From Macrotis lagotis (Eukaryota > Chordata > Mammalia > Peramelemorphia > Peramelidae): a stretch of DNA of 64,000 nucleotides. Both the position numbers and the translations under genes were made by a program. Positions 21,733-32,914 of this stretch are shown here, piece by piece (within the stretch, counting starts at the first letter, position 1; each line of letters opens with the position of its first letter). The notes below the pieces were generated by a model, which was not told where the DNA came from, made no database searches, and saw nothing but the letters and a program-made list of their open reading frames with translations. The stretch spans positions 223,569,193 to 223,633,192 of the forward strand of contig NC_133663.1 in NCBI RefSeq assembly GCF_037893015.1, read 5' to 3'.

Positions 21733-22431
21733 TGTTTTACAATTTTTCCCCCCAATCCTACTTCCCTCCCTCTACCCCCACCCCCCAACAAGGCAATCTG
21801 TCAGTCTCTATACTGTTTCCATGGTATACATTGATCCAAATTGATTATGATGAGAGAGAAATCACATCCTTAAGGAAGAAACATAATTTATAAGAGATAG
21901 CAGGATCTGACAATAAGATATCAGTTTTCCCCCCTAAATTTAAGGTAATAGTCCTTGGTCTTTGTTCAAACTCCTCAGTTCTTTCTCTGGATACAGATGG
22001 CATTCTCCATTGCCGACAGGCTCAAATTGTCCCTGATTGTTGCACTGATAGAATGAGTGAGTTCATCAAAGTTGATCATTGCCCCCATGTTGCTATTAGG
22101 GTGTACAGTGTTTTTCTGGTGCCGCTCATCTCACTTAGCATCAGTTCATGCAAATCCCTCCAGACTTCCCTGAATTCCCATCTCTTCTGGTTTCTAATAG
22201 AACAATAGTGTTCCATGACATACATATACCACAGTTTTCTAAGCCATTCCCCAACTGAAGGACATTTACTTAATTTCCAATTCTTTGCCACCCAGGGCTG
22301 CTATGAATATTTTTGTACAAGTGATGTTTTTACCCTTATTCATCATCTCTTCAGGGTACATACCCAGTAGTGGTATTGATGGATCAAAGTATATGCATAT
22401 TTTTGTTGCCCTTTGGGCATAGTTAGGAAGT
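21733..22431 (-). mobile_element. Recent 5'-truncated L1 with perfect 16-bp TSD and no poly(A)
   Basis: A reverse-strand L1 end of 699 bp. TAGGAAGGGCATTATG at 21717-21732 and 22432-22447 flanks it exactly. On the minus strand it begins within ORF2 at the block equivalent to CCCAAAGGGCAACAAAAATG and runs through the ORF2 end (closing near 22076) and the 3'UTR. It stops at AATTGTAAAACA, about 25-30 bases short of the end seen at 53.8 kb, without an A tail. Good sequence preservation and the exact duplication suggest a fairly young insertion. Confidence 0.9.
22076..22425 (-). pseudogene. L1 ORF2p C-terminal end, intact frame
   Basis: The frame closing at 22076 gives the natural ORF2p C-terminus: MAKNWKLSKCPSVGEWLRKL, then YVMEHYCSIRNQKRWEFREV, then RDLHELMLSEMSGTRKTLY and LIATWGQ-stop. 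It shows that the stop after MYVL in the L1 at 43.7-50.5 kb is premature. Upstream of this frame the reading shifts. It cannot act alone because it lacks the endonuclease and RT. Confidence 0.8.
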
Positions 22432-22574
22432 TAGGAAGGGCATTATGGATGAGGAAGTCACAAGGTCAGTCAGTTTGTAGAACACAGAGGTAATGACAGT
22501 TTTAAAGGATTAGGAAGTATGATATGGTAAAAGTAACACTGGAAATGAAAATATAGAATAGAAATATTTACAGG

Positions 22575-22920
22575 TAAAAATCCACTAGTCATACTATCTT
22601 GGAAGGGATCAGAAGTGTCATTGAGTTCAACCATTTAATTTTATAGAACAGGAAACTGAAGTCCAGACTTGCCTAAGTAATTTACCTAAGGCCACAAGAG
22701 TTTGAATGCTAGCTCTCACACATGTTGTTAATAATAATAGTTCACATATACAAGTGAACTCTAAGGTTCATAGGCTGCTATACCCTTAATAATGTTACAC
22801 AAGTATTATTAGGCTCTGAGAAATGATATGACCTGTCCATGGTCCTTTAAGAGTCAAAGGCAGGATTCTAGTCCAAGTCTCCACTATTGCTCACTTCCTG
22901 TACCATGTTACAATGAAGAC
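22575..22920 (-). mobile_element. Two diverged MIR-family fragments
   Basis: Reverse-strand MIR blocks appear twice: AACAGGAAACTGAAGTCCAG with CTAAGTAATTTACCTAAGGC (to about 22720), then an AAATGATATGACCTGTCCAT block near 22825 followed by GTCAAAGGCAGGATTCTAGT. Confidence 0.5.
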
Positions 22921-23633
22921 CTAACTTAACTGGTCCATTCCTGTAAGGAATAAAAGGCTAGGGAAAAAACAAGTATCAGGTGTGGTCAAAGAATCAAGAT
23001 GATCTCAACAGAGATGGTCCCAGGACCAAGGAGAACTCCATCCAGACAACTTCTAGAAAGGACACTTTCTTCTACAAGTCTCTGACTCCCTGAGACCCTT
23101 CAGAGTCAAATGGTTATCCATGGTTATCCTGAGTCCATGGTTATCGGCCTTGTTCCATTTTGATCAGTTATAATGATCTGAGATTCCTTTATTATATTAC
23201 ATTTGTTTTTAGTATCTTTGTCTGAAAGCCATGCCCTCTAACAGATCCATAATGCCTCATATGTTCAGGTCTTCTTCTGGGTCACAGGCAGAAGGTTCTG
23301 AGACTGAGATCCTGATTTCCTTTTCTTTGTGGCTTTCTTTCCTGAGGTGAGGGAAGCCCAAACAAATTCAGGTAATACAGAGACAAGACTGAGCAAGTTC
23401 AGATTGAATAAGGGGAACTTTCTCCAAAGGGGATATAAGATAAGAAGAAATAAAGAACCTGCATCCCTTTGGGGGACATTCTAGTAAAATTTGCAAACTT
23501 CCAAATATTTATTAGGTATTTACTTTGGGACAGGTTAATGTACATTTGGGTGCAAACAGTGTTTAAGAAGGGAAAGCAAGAACTGACTTGAAATCATGTG
23601 ACAATAATAGTGGAGGGAAAAAAGATGAAAGAC

Positions 23634-23636
<3 letters not shown>
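22921..23636. other. Unassigned interval
   Basis: No gene or repeat recognised, apart from three close copies of ATGGTTATC at about 23110-23147. Confidence 0.35.

Positions 23637-23670
<34 letters not shown>
23637..23670. repeat. (AAT)n microsatellite
   Basis: A perfect AAT run abutting a MIR-family element, the same arrangement as at 6474-6529. Confidence 0.95.
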
Positions 23671-23671
<1 letters not shown>

Positions 23672-23830
23672 TTACCTTTAGATAGTTCTTTACAATTTCT
23701 ATAAAGAACTGTCAAACTGAGTGTCACATTTGGCTCTCACAATAAGCCTGTGGTTATTAGATATCATTATCTCCATTTCACAGATGAGGAAACTAAAGGC
23801 CCAGTGATATCATAAAATCATATAATTTGT
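23671..23830 (-). mobile_element. MIR-family SINE
   Basis: Blocks TTCTTTACAATTTCTATAAA, CTCTCACAATAAGCCTGTGG and CATTTCACAGATGAGGAAAC. Confidence 0.65.
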
Positions 23831-24529
23831 GGATTAAAAGGGATTTCACTAGTTTTCTAATCCAAGAAATACATGAAAGGAACATCTGCTATAATACTCC
23901 ACCAGGTGGACCACCAAAGGGGGTTGGGAAGGGAATTTTCAATCTAATCTATTGTTGGACATATATAATTGTTAACGTTTTTCTTGACTGCTAGCCTGAG
24001 TTTGCTTTTTATTATGACTTCCATATGTTTCTCTTAGCTCTGAGACAATATAAAGGATAGCACTTAGAGCATTAATAAATGCTGAGCCTTTCCCTTCACG
24101 TATAGGATCAAATGGAATAAGTCTAATGCCTTATCTCTGGGACAATTCTTTCAATACTTAAATATGTGAAATTAAGAGGTTCCTAAGAGTTTTCTTTCTC
24201 CAGGCTAATTTATTCATTCATTGATTTTTTTCATCTACATTCTATTGAGGGGAAACAAAATATATAAAGATGAGTGAAAACAAAATAACTTCACAGGTAT
24301 TACTAAGTGGAGGTATTACTAACTGGAGAAATCAGATTAGATCTTCTGTATAAGGTAACACCTGAACTGAGCCTTGAAGGAAAATACAGATTCTATGAGG
24401 CAATTGATGTGGCTAGTGATGATAGAGTTAGGACTGAAACTCAGTTTTTCTGAGTTTTCATCTAATACTCTTGCCATTATACCAAGATACTTTTTAGGAC
24501 ATAGATTTAGTGCTAGAAGATACTTCAAA
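23831..24529. other. Mostly unassigned interval
   Basis: Only a faint L2-like phrase (CCTGAACTGAGCCTTGAAGG) near 24361 is recognisable. Confidence 0.35.
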
Positions 24530-24680
24530 TGCCCTAGAGCTCATTCCCCTCATTTGACAGATGAGAAAACTGAGACCTAAAGCAACTAAGTGATTTACTG
24601 AGGGTCCCATAGCTAACAATTGTCTAAGACGTGATTCTTATTCAGATCTTCCAGGGCTCTATAAACTATACCACCTCTGC
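24530..24680 (-). mobile_element. MIR-family SINE
   Basis: Blocks TTTGACAGATGAGAAAACTG, GTGATTTACTGAGGGTCCCA and TAGCTAACAATTGTCTAAGA. Confidence 0.65.
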
Positions 24681-25214
24681 CTTTTCTATATATCCACAGG
24701 TAATTTTATTTGTCATCTTCACCTGTCCCTACTCCCAAAAAATTACATTTGAACCTTGTCAATAGAATCAAAGTCACATCCTGTTAACCATAAATATCCT
24801 GTAGATCCTTTCTTATTTCTCCCTTGTTTTTGATTACTATGGCATGAAGTCTATTTATCACACAGGCTGACATTTCCCCCCATTTTACATTGGGGGAAGA
24901 CAGGAAACAATGAGATTCTACATACTTGGAGTAGTTGGATAAATTGCTGCCATAGTCCCAAGGTGTACTTTCACCATGGGAGTATGCCTTCCCTTTCACT
25001 GATACCCTGAGGTACCATGTTGTCTAGACTGAATCCTAGGAGCACTTGGTTGATTAACATCATATTCCTAAATGAACTGCCACCCCTCCACACACATACA
25101 AATTAGTATTAATTAGACTCAAAAAATGGATCACACACTAGAAGCTGAGAGATCTTTGGAGAGTCAACTTCAGTCAAATGGGAGATATAGGACTAAAGAG
25201 TCATAAGAAGAAAA
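24681..25214. other. Unassigned interval
   Basis: No gene or repeat recognised; the short open frames lack known motifs. Confidence 0.35.
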
Positions 25215-25400
25215 AGTTTATTTATTTAACAAAACTTTACATACATTTTATTCTCTTAGCAGTTCAATGAAGTAGGTAAGACACATCCCCCCTTCCATTT
25301 TCCCAAGAAAATATGAGGTTCAGAAGTGTCACATTTGCCTAAGGTCACACAATTAATCAATGCCAGACTCCAAATAGATTTCATTTTCTCCCATACAAAA
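25215..25400 (-). mobile_element. MIR-family SINE
   Basis: Blocks AAAACTTTACATACATTTTA, ATGAGGTTCAGAAGTGTCAC and TTGCCTAAGGTCACACAATT. Confidence 0.6.
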
Positions 25401-25599
25401 TAGTCCCTCATCAGACTGAAGGTTTAATAATTTCAAGGTCAGTTACATAACAGTACTAAGATCTGGGTGACCATAGCCTTGCAAGGACTAAAACCTGTGA
25501 GTCACAAAATTTTTTGATCATTTGTTGTGTAACCAGCATGGTGCCATTAGTACAGCCAGTAGTAATGAAGAAAGTAAGACAAGAATCATGCCTTATTAT

Positions 25600-26071
25600 T
25601 AAACCACCTATACCTTTGACCCTGTGATACCACTAGTAGGTCTGTTTTTCAAGATGATTAGGGAAGAAGAAAAAGAACCTAAATATTTTAAGATACGTAT
25701 CATAGCTCTCTTTGTGGTGGCAAAGAACTGGAAATTGCAGAGGTGTCCAACAGTTGAGGAATGGCTCTACAGGTTGTGGCATATGATTGTGATGGAATAC
25801 TAATGTGCTATAAGAGATGATGGATAGCCTTGCATGAAATAAAGAAGAGCAACATGATCAGAACAAAGAGATCATTGTAAAAATAACAATATTGTTTTAA
25901 GTGTCGTTTTGAGTGAATAAGCCATTTTGACTATTATAAATACACAAATTAACTACAAAGGATATGTAAAAGAAGATCTTATCTGCATCCAGAGAAATAA
26001 CGGATAAATATGAGCTTATATGGAATGATTTAAATGCATATGGCATGCATATATTATCATGTTTTATTTTC

Positions 26072-26108
<37 letters not shown>

Positions 26109-26312
26109 CATCTCTAGGTCTAATGGTAACCATCTCTATGATGGGAGGAGGGAAGAAAAAGAGAAAAAATTTACATGAAAATTTTGTTATATATTTTAGA
26201 GGATAGCAAAGTGTACAGTAGATTTGCAATTTCATATGGAATCATCTTTTTGTATTATTCTAGTTATGGCAATGCTTATTTTATTCCATAAATTAAAAAT
26301 AAAAAATAAAAC
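25600..26312 (+). mobile_element. 5'-truncated L1 3' end, older subfamily
   Basis: It opens in the ORF2 tail (CTATACCTTTGACCCTGTGA, GTGGTGGCAAAGAACTGGAA, GAGGAATGGCTC), then has the 3'UTR order of this subfamily: AACAATATTGTTTTAAG, GACTATTATAAATACACAAA, an (AT)n tract, GGGAGGAGGGAAGAAAAAG, and an A-rich end. The same order occurs at 30.75-31.2 kb and 54.0-54.9 kb. Confidence 0.8.
26071..26111. repeat. (AT)n microsatellite in L1 3'UTR
   Basis: Alternating AT/TA tract placed between the TATGGAATGATTTAAATG block and the purine-rich block of the L1 3'UTR. Confidence 0.9.
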
Positions 26313-27257
26313 TTTATTTTTTGAAAAACTTTGAAAAACTTGTAATTTGTGGGAGAGTTTCTTTATACAAACATGAAAACACAAGAGAACATCAGTCCTA
26401 GAACCATCCAGATATGAGCACAATAGCTATACAGTGGACATGTTAGCTTGGTGGCTGAGAGCATTAGCTCAATCACAGCGCTCAATAACTTCCCCAAAGA
26501 GAGGTAATCCAATAGAACCATTCCCCAGGAAGCCAATTCAGGGGAGGGAATTGTCAAAGGATAGAGTGGAAATAGAGGGGAAAACCTATTTGAGGAGAAA
26601 GACAAAGATTTCACAACTGTTCAGAAAACCACTTTATATTCTTGGCCATAAATGTTTAGGGAAAAAAAAACAGATAGATGCCTATCTTTGTGAATGCAAC
26701 ACAAAGCAGTGCAGAGGAGTTCTCCCAAATTATCATTTATGTCAGCCTAGTTCTCATCCCTGGGAAAGTCTTGTGGGATAATTACAAAATGACTCATTCC
26801 CATTGCAGTCACATCCTCCCCCAGATTCAACCTTGGAGGGCCAGTGGGGACTTTCAGGAGAAGAGTCATTGTTAGGCACTTAGCACCTTAGTTTGTCTCC
26901 TGTCCTGATTCCAGAAAAGTTCCTAAAAGCACATATACTCTACCTAGCTCCTGCATTGGGAAAATTTAATTTGGAAACAAAGAAAACTTTGCTAAAGCTG
27001 AATGTTACCACCAAAGAAAGAGTTGGAATTCATTCTTTCAAAAGAGGATGGCTTGTTTACCTTCATCAGCCAAAAACCTCATGTTTATTAAGCTAAGATG
27101 ACTAATGGCAGGGGGATGGACCAGATGACTTCTCAAAATGAACTACAAATATTTACCAAATACACAAATGCTTACCAAGATAGTAGAGTCTTCACTATTA
27201 TCCAAAATGAACCTTAGAAGGCTCAGTTTATATAAGTCTAAGTTTGCTTAGGCACTA
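26313..27257. other. Unassigned interval
   Basis: Nearly 1 kb without recognised repeats or genes. It contains the 28-base segment at 26490-26517 that recurs inside a MIR at 28242. Confidence 0.4.
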
Positions 27258-27489
27258 AGACAGTTAGGTGGCATATTAGAATACCAGGGCTGAAGTCAAG
27301 AAGACTCAATTTACTGAGTTAAATCTGGCCTCAGACATTTGTAACCTAACCCTGTTTAACTCAGTTTCTTCATTTGTAAAAATAAGCTGGAGAAGGAAAT
27401 GGCAAATTACTCCAGTATCTTTGCCAAGGAAATCCCAAAAAAGATCATGAAGAGTCAGACATGAATGAAATGGCTAAACAACAAAAAGT
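27258..27489 (+). mobile_element. THER1/MIR-type SINE with long 3' tail
   Basis: Head GACAGTTAGGTGGCATATTA, middle AAATCTGGCCTCAGACATTT, then AGCTGGAGAAGGAAATGGCA, ACTCCAGTATCTTTGCCAAG and AAGAGTCAGACATGAATGAA with an ACAACAAAAA end. It is the most complete MIR-lineage copy in the window. Confidence 0.8.
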
Positions 27490-27884
27490 GCTCTATGATC
27501 TTTTCAAAATGCTTTACTTAACAGAATCAATCACTGGCTGATAGATGACATAAATGACAAAGAACTAGCTAGTATCAGAGTCAGGTATTGGGTAAAATAT
27601 GTAACTTCTCCATGCCCCAGATAACCATTATTGCAAGAAGAGAATATCACCCCTCATGGGAAATTCTCCAAACTTATGAAATCACTGTCCAGATAAATGC
27701 ATAAAACATTTGAATGGATATAGCCTTCATTACATTTTCTTTATTACCCAAATTAAAAAAAAACAATTACTAAATGTACTGTACCATACACAAAAGGGGA
27801 TCCTGTTGTATTCTCAAAAAATTACGAACTTATTAGCAATAAAAGGATAGGTGGGGGGGAAAGATATGTGGAATCAGAGAATTT
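27490..27884. other. Unassigned interval
   Basis: No gene or repeat recognised. Confidence 0.3.
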
Positions 27885-28045
27885 CAGATCTTGAAGTATC
27901 TTGAAATATCTGGCTCAATCACATTATTTTACAGATGAGGAAACTGAGGCCACTGAGCCTTCTAAGGTTCATTTAATATCAGAGCCAGGATTAGAACTTA
28001 AATATTCTTGATCCCAAGCCAGTGCTATTTCTATAACTCCTTTAT
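27885..28045 (-). mobile_element. MIR-family SINE
   Basis: Blocks ATTTTACAGATGAGGAAACT, GAGGCCACTGAGCC and AGAGCCAGGATTAGAACTTA. Confidence 0.7.
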
Positions 28046-28084
28046 TCACTTGTATTGCTAGCACCAACTTATATGCTAGTTACC

Positions 28085-28320
28085 GTGCCCAGTGCTTTAT
28101 GTTTATTATTTCATTTGATCCTCACAACATACTGAGAGATATATGCTATTATTTTCCTCATTTTACAGTTGAGGAAACTGAGGCAAATCATGATTTGTCC
28201 AGTGTCACACAGCTAGCAGGTATCTGAGGCTTTGATTTGATTTCCCCAAAGAGAAGTAATCCAATAGAAGGTCTTCCTGACTCCAGGTCCACCACTCTAA
28301 GCACTATACTATCAATGTCT
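28085..28320 (-). mobile_element. MIR/THER1-type SINE with a foreign internal segment
   Basis: Clear blocks ATTTGATCCTCACAACATAC, TTTTACAGTTGAGGAAACTG, TGTCACACAGCTAGCAGGTA and GGTCTTCCTGACTCCAGGTC. Between CTGAGGC (28227) and GGTCTTCC (28269) the usual CAGATTTGAACTCA is replaced by about 40 bases. These include a 28-base segment (28242-28269) that matches 26490-26517 with one difference. Confidence 0.75.
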
Positions 28321-28339
28321 TTATCAATACTATTAAAAC

Positions 28340-28680
28340 TTTGGCAGAGATAGGAATAAGTATAACATAAGGTAGTCAGAGAAGGTTTCTTAATGGTCAG
28401 ATCTAATTTGAACCTTGTAAGATGGGAAGATTCTGGAATTTTGGAAAGTAGAAAGGAAGGCATCAGAAGACTCATATGAGCAAAAGCCAGAGACGGTAAT
28501 GAGCAAGATTTACTTAAGAAGAAACTTGAGTGGACCAGTTTGGTTTGGCCAATAGATTCAGACTGAAGAGCAATGGGAAATGAGAATAAACATATAGATT
28601 GGAGTCTAATCATGAATCCCTTGAAAGTCAGGCTGAGAGCCTATATTATCTTGTTGAACATGGAGAGCCACTAACTATTC
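28340..28680 (+). mobile_element. L2-like fragment
   Basis: Phrases such as TCAGAGAAGGTTTCTTAATG, ATTTGAACCTTGTAAGATGG, GAGCAAAAGCCAGAGACGG and CTTGAAAGTCAGGCTGAGAG follow a common ancient mammalian LINE 3' region that I associate with L2/CR1. Low certainty. Confidence 0.4.
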
Positions 28681-28914
28681 TCTATTCAAACAATAATTTT
28701 AGGAGTCCTACAACGCCAGAATGGTTCTTCCATCATTTGGGAGGGATGGAATGGAAAGCGTTATATTACATTTTTTGTTTTCAAATGGCATAACCTGCCA
28801 ATGCTCAGATGGACAGATAGTTTGACTTTCTTTTCTAGTGGTTATTATGCTTAGTTCTTGTCCTTTGTTATCAGTTAAAGATTTGTACTGAACCATTCAC
28901 ACACATCCCATTTG

Positions 28915-29060
28915 TGTCCAACATAGTCAATAAATGTTCATTAAGCACTTACAATATACCAGTTGCTATATTAAACACTGGGGAAACAAAATATGAAAAA
29001 ACTCAGTTCCTACCAGAAAGAAAGTTATAAGATAATGGAGGGATCCAGCCTGGAAAAGGA
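28915..29060 (+). mobile_element. L2-like fragment
   Basis: AATAAATGTTCATTAAGCAC, ATATACCAGTTGCTATATTA and ACACTGGGGAAACAAAATAT match the familiar L2-type phrase order. Confidence 0.5.
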
Positions 29061-30089
29061 AACTGAAACGTAGGTGGTAAGGGGAGGGTGTGGGAAGAGA
29101 AAGTAGGTAGGGAGGTTGGAGTTTAGTACAAAGGAATACAGTCTGGTGGGAAATGAAGAGATGTCTGGTTTGGGAACCCTCTTTAAATTGAGGACTTTGG
29201 GAGGTTTCTTAACTCCTACCTCAAACCCTCAATAGCAGGGATGAGAGGTAGGTACCAAGGCTGATACAATCTGAAAGATGATGAGTTTTCTGATGATGGA
29301 GTTCCTGAGGCATAATGGAGTCCAGTTCAAAGGAGTATAGATGGCTGGGAAATGATAAATGTTTGAGGTAAAGGAGTAAGGAACAAAATAGAGGATATTC
29401 ATAAGTTTATTATTATTTAAAGCTTTTGCAAAAAAAATAATGATATAAAGATGATGTCTGTTATTTACAAATGTCTAGAAGTATTTTGCTCTTCCCCCCA
29501 ATCCTCAGAAATTCATATCCCAGTTCATTTCCCAAATACATTTAAAACCAAAGAGATACATCCTTTGGGAACATCAGCACCTGAGAATGGAGTCAATAGT
29601 TCTTTTTGAGACAGGAGAAGAACTTTAGACCTGTGTTTGACAGAAAGAACTGAAATAATTGGATTATAATCCTTTTCACAATTCAAGATCAATAAGTGCT
29701 CTGCAGTGAAGACTAGCAGAACAGAAACTGTACACTCATACATAGACAATAGAGAAGAAAAATGACTGTCTCAAAAACTATACTTTAAAAATTTCCTTTC
29801 CAAATTCCCTAACTCCACTTTTAAAAAGTCCTTTTTAACAAATTATAGAAAATGTGAATGTATCAATGATTTGCAGGAAGGAGTAAGAAACTGATAAACA
29901 GCAAGTAGTATATTTTTAAAAACATAAAAAACATCAGTGTAATTTAATTGTTCTTTTTTACTCACTCTGGTTCTCCCAGCACCAAAAGAAGAATGTAATG
30001 TAGCCCTAGCAAATAAACACAAACACACACATACATGCAAGCACACATACAACAGTAGCAGAATATAGAATAGAATAGAAATTTTGATA
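29061..30089. other. Unassigned interval
   Basis: No gene or repeat recognised. A reverse-strand frame of 74 codons at 29525-29749 has no known motif. A CA-rich patch lies near 30018-30050. Confidence 0.35.
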
Positions 30090-30225
30090 TTTTCTCCTTA
30101 TGTGACCTTGAGCAAATCAATTAACCTGTCCAGGCTTCAGTTTCTTTCTATGTTAAAAGAAGGGGTATAATCATATGACCTCTGAAGTCTCTAGACTTGA
30201 GGTCCCATGAACTTGTTGTCCACTG
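30090..30225 (+). mobile_element. MIR-family SINE, 3' half
   Basis: TATGTGACCTTGAGCAAATC, GGCTTCAGTTTCTTTCTATG and CATATGACCTCTGAAGTCTC. Confidence 0.6.
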
Positions 30226-30410
30226 TATCCTAGATTATTACCAGTCATCTTGACTTTTGTCTTGCCAATGAACTTTGATATCTCTGGAAGTGAGACTGAT
30301 GCTGATGATTTTACATTACTTAAATCCAATTCACAAGCAAGTCAAGTCATCACTGTTATGACAACATTCCTCTTCTTTGAGAATGAAGGATCAACAGCAA
30401 TTGCAACAAC
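30226..30410 (+). mobile_element. RTE-like SINE/LINE 3' end
   Basis: TTTTGTCTTGCCAATGAACT, GGAAGTGAGACTGATGCTGA, CACAAGCAAGTCAAGTCATC, then the tail TCTTCTTTGAGAATGAAGGA followed by CAA-rich sequence. The tail is shared with 56.36 and 60.76 kb. Confidence 0.6.
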
Positions 30411-30744
30411 ATTCGACAAGGTTTGAGAGGTACAGAATAAGGTTATCCTGATTTTCAAGCAAATTGTTAAATTTCAGTATAAGCAGTTACAACTTATAAA
30501 TTGGCTTTCACTACAAATCAAGGCTTGACTTACTGTTTTGTTGATTGTCTAGAAAAGAATTAATAATGTAGATTAAACTTGAAAGTATTTACCTCCTTAT
30601 TTTTTTCTCTAGTGAGTCCAGTTGTTAACTATTTACCAGCACCTATGCTTGATAAACATTTTTGAGCTCTATAGGAATGCAGTAGAAGTCTAGAGTATGA
30701 AGTAATCACCAGACTGGAGACATGGTGACTGTAGGATTGATAAT

Positions 30745-31205
30745 AATCATGATAATGCTTTGATGAATGCAATAATTTTAGAAAAAAACTTACATGAAGT
30801 AATGAAATGAAATAAGAAGAACCAAGAGAATATTGTATATAGAAATAACAATATTGTTTTTGAAAAAATTTTGAATAAGTCATTTTGACTATTATAAATA
30901 CCAAAATTAACTTCAAAGTACAAAAGAAGGATGTTATCTGTATCCAGAGAAAGAATTGATAAAAAGATGTATAGAATGTTTATACACACACACACACACA
31001 CACATATTTGTATTTAGTGGTAGTCATCTGAATGGAGGGAAGAAAAGAAGGGGGAAAGAAAATTACATAACTTCATTATACATTTAAAAGGAATGACAAG
31101 TTGTACATAATATTGTTGCATTTTCATGTACAACTCTCTTTTTTCTATTTTACTATGGAAATGATTATTTTACTTCTATGTTCAAAAATAAGTTAATAAA
31201 ATTAA
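30745..31205 (+). mobile_element. 5'-truncated L1 3' end, older subfamily
   Basis: It aligns in order with 25.86-26.31 kb: AATAACAATATTGTTTTTG, TCATTTTGACTATTATAAAT, GTATCCAGAGAAAGAATTGA, a (CA)n tract at 30982-31005, GGAGGGAAGAAAAGAAGGGG and an A-rich end. Confidence 0.75.
30982..31005. repeat. (CA)n microsatellite in L1 3'UTR
   Basis: It occupies the same 3'UTR position as the (AT)n tract at 26071-26111. Confidence 0.9.
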
Positions 31206-31710
31206 AAATAATAACTGACATTTATATTGCACTTTAATGCTTGCAAATGACTTTACAGACATAATTTCATTACAGTCTCACAAAATTCCACTTCTGAAAA
31301 TGCGTGTTTAAAGTATTATAGGATAATTAAATTTCTAAAACAATCTGGTACATGCAGACCTTGATGTATACTTGAGAATTGTTGGGTTAGGTAAGTAAAC
31401 ATATCTAGAAGGAGGTCTTTTAAGTTATTACTTAGTAGAAAAGCTAGCTAACTCCCTTCCATCTCTCAGTCCCATCCATGTTTCAATGTAGTAGGTTTTC
31501 ACTTCAGAACTTTTATCATAATTTCAAAACTGGAAGGAATCTCAGAAGTCATCTAGTTCTTCATCTTCCAAATAAGGAACCTAAGGTTTTGAGGATTTCA
31601 TTTATTCCCCCAAGTTCACATAGCTAGTGAGGAACAGAACTGAAATTCACAACCAGGTCCTCTGACTCCAAAATCCCATGCATTTTCCACTGCGCCCCAT
31701 GTTCTGTCTT
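31206..31710 (-). mobile_element. Two MIR-family fragments
   Basis: The first (to about 31270) reads ACATTTATATTGCACTTTAA with TGACTTTACAGACATAATTT. The second (31510-31710) reads CAAGTTCACATAGCTAGTGA, ACCAGGTCCTCTGACTCCAA and CATTTTCCACTGCGCC. The 240 bases between them are unassigned. Confidence 0.6.
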
Positions 31711-32728
31711 ATACTATGATGCTTGATAGTTACATCCTTAGAAGTGTTCCCTCTAAAGACTGACTATGCAGATAGTGTTTTAAGCATCGGTGTTTTTTCT
31801 TCCTTATTGTAAGGTGTTGAGTTTGAATACTGAATCTATTATCTGGGTTGAAAATATTATTGGGGTAGGGAATAGGGATGGCATCTGTGAAGCAGTTACC
31901 AAAATCATTTTCAAGGGCATGGGGAACACTGTGTTAAAAACTTGATCTGTCTTTCTCTGCTCAAAGAAATGCTTAAAATGTTCAGTAAAGGGAAAAATTG
32001 GTGCTTTTTAGAAAGAAGGCTATTTTAGAATAGGCTATTTAAGACAGCCTTTCTGTCAGCAGAAAGACAGTTGTAAACTCCCTGGAATTGCTAGGGTGGG
32101 TTAATGAGTAATCTTAAGTGATTACATCTAAAGAATTTTCACACAGAAGCTGAGTTTCAAAAGAAGGAGATGGTTGGTTGTCAAAAAGGTGATCAAGCAG
32201 GCAAGGCTGAGCCCAGGGATGCAATGATTTTGATGGGGGGGGGGTTTATTCCTTCATTTTGAGACAGGAGATGGGAGGGGTTGGTTTAGTATTGAATGAT
32301 CACAAAGGATTGTTCTACTGAGTGAGAGATGTGACTATTAGCATTGGTTTCTCATGCTTTTAATACTAAGATTCTTTTCAACAACATTAGGGTAATTTAA
32401 TATGCCACTCACAATAGCTTATAGATTTATTCATTAACCTTTTAGAATGACAACAAAGATAACTTTTGTCCAAAAATTTTCAAATTAAAATTCACATTAT
32501 GTAATTATAGTTATAAAATATGAAATGTTGTCCTACTTGCAATTATCAAAATTAAATGTAAAATTATAAAACTGATTATTAAATAATAATAAATGTATTT
32601 ATAGGACATTCTGTAAGAATTAAAAGGAGTAATTGACTTTATAATAAATGTCCTTATTTTATAAATTTTGTTAAATTAAACATTTTGAGAAATAAATTAC
32701 AACTTGAAGCTCTTTAACATAATCTTGC
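31711..32728. other. Unassigned interval
   Basis: About 1 kb without recognised genes or repeats. The second half is strongly AT-rich. Confidence 0.35.
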
Positions 32729-32742
32729 ATAAGTTTAATCTT

Positions 32743-32900
32743 TTTTTTCTTTTTTTTCTTTTTTTTTCAAGGCAATGGAGATTAAGTGGCTTGCCCAAGA
32801 CCACACGGCTAGGTAATTAAGTGTCTGAGGACGGATTTGAACCCAGGTACTCCTGACTCCAAGACCAGTGCTCCATTCACTGCTCCACCTAGCCACCCCT
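32743..32900 (-). mobile_element. WSINE1-like SINE with perfect 14-bp TSD
   Basis: A full-length reverse copy; ATAAGTTTAATCTT flanks it at 32729-32742 and 32901-32914. Confidence 0.95.
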
Positions 32901-32914
32901 ATAAGTTTAATCTT

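Noticed and set aside
28188-28613. 141-codon reverse-strand frame
   Set aside because: It overlaps a MIR and an L2-like fragment and translates repeat sequence.
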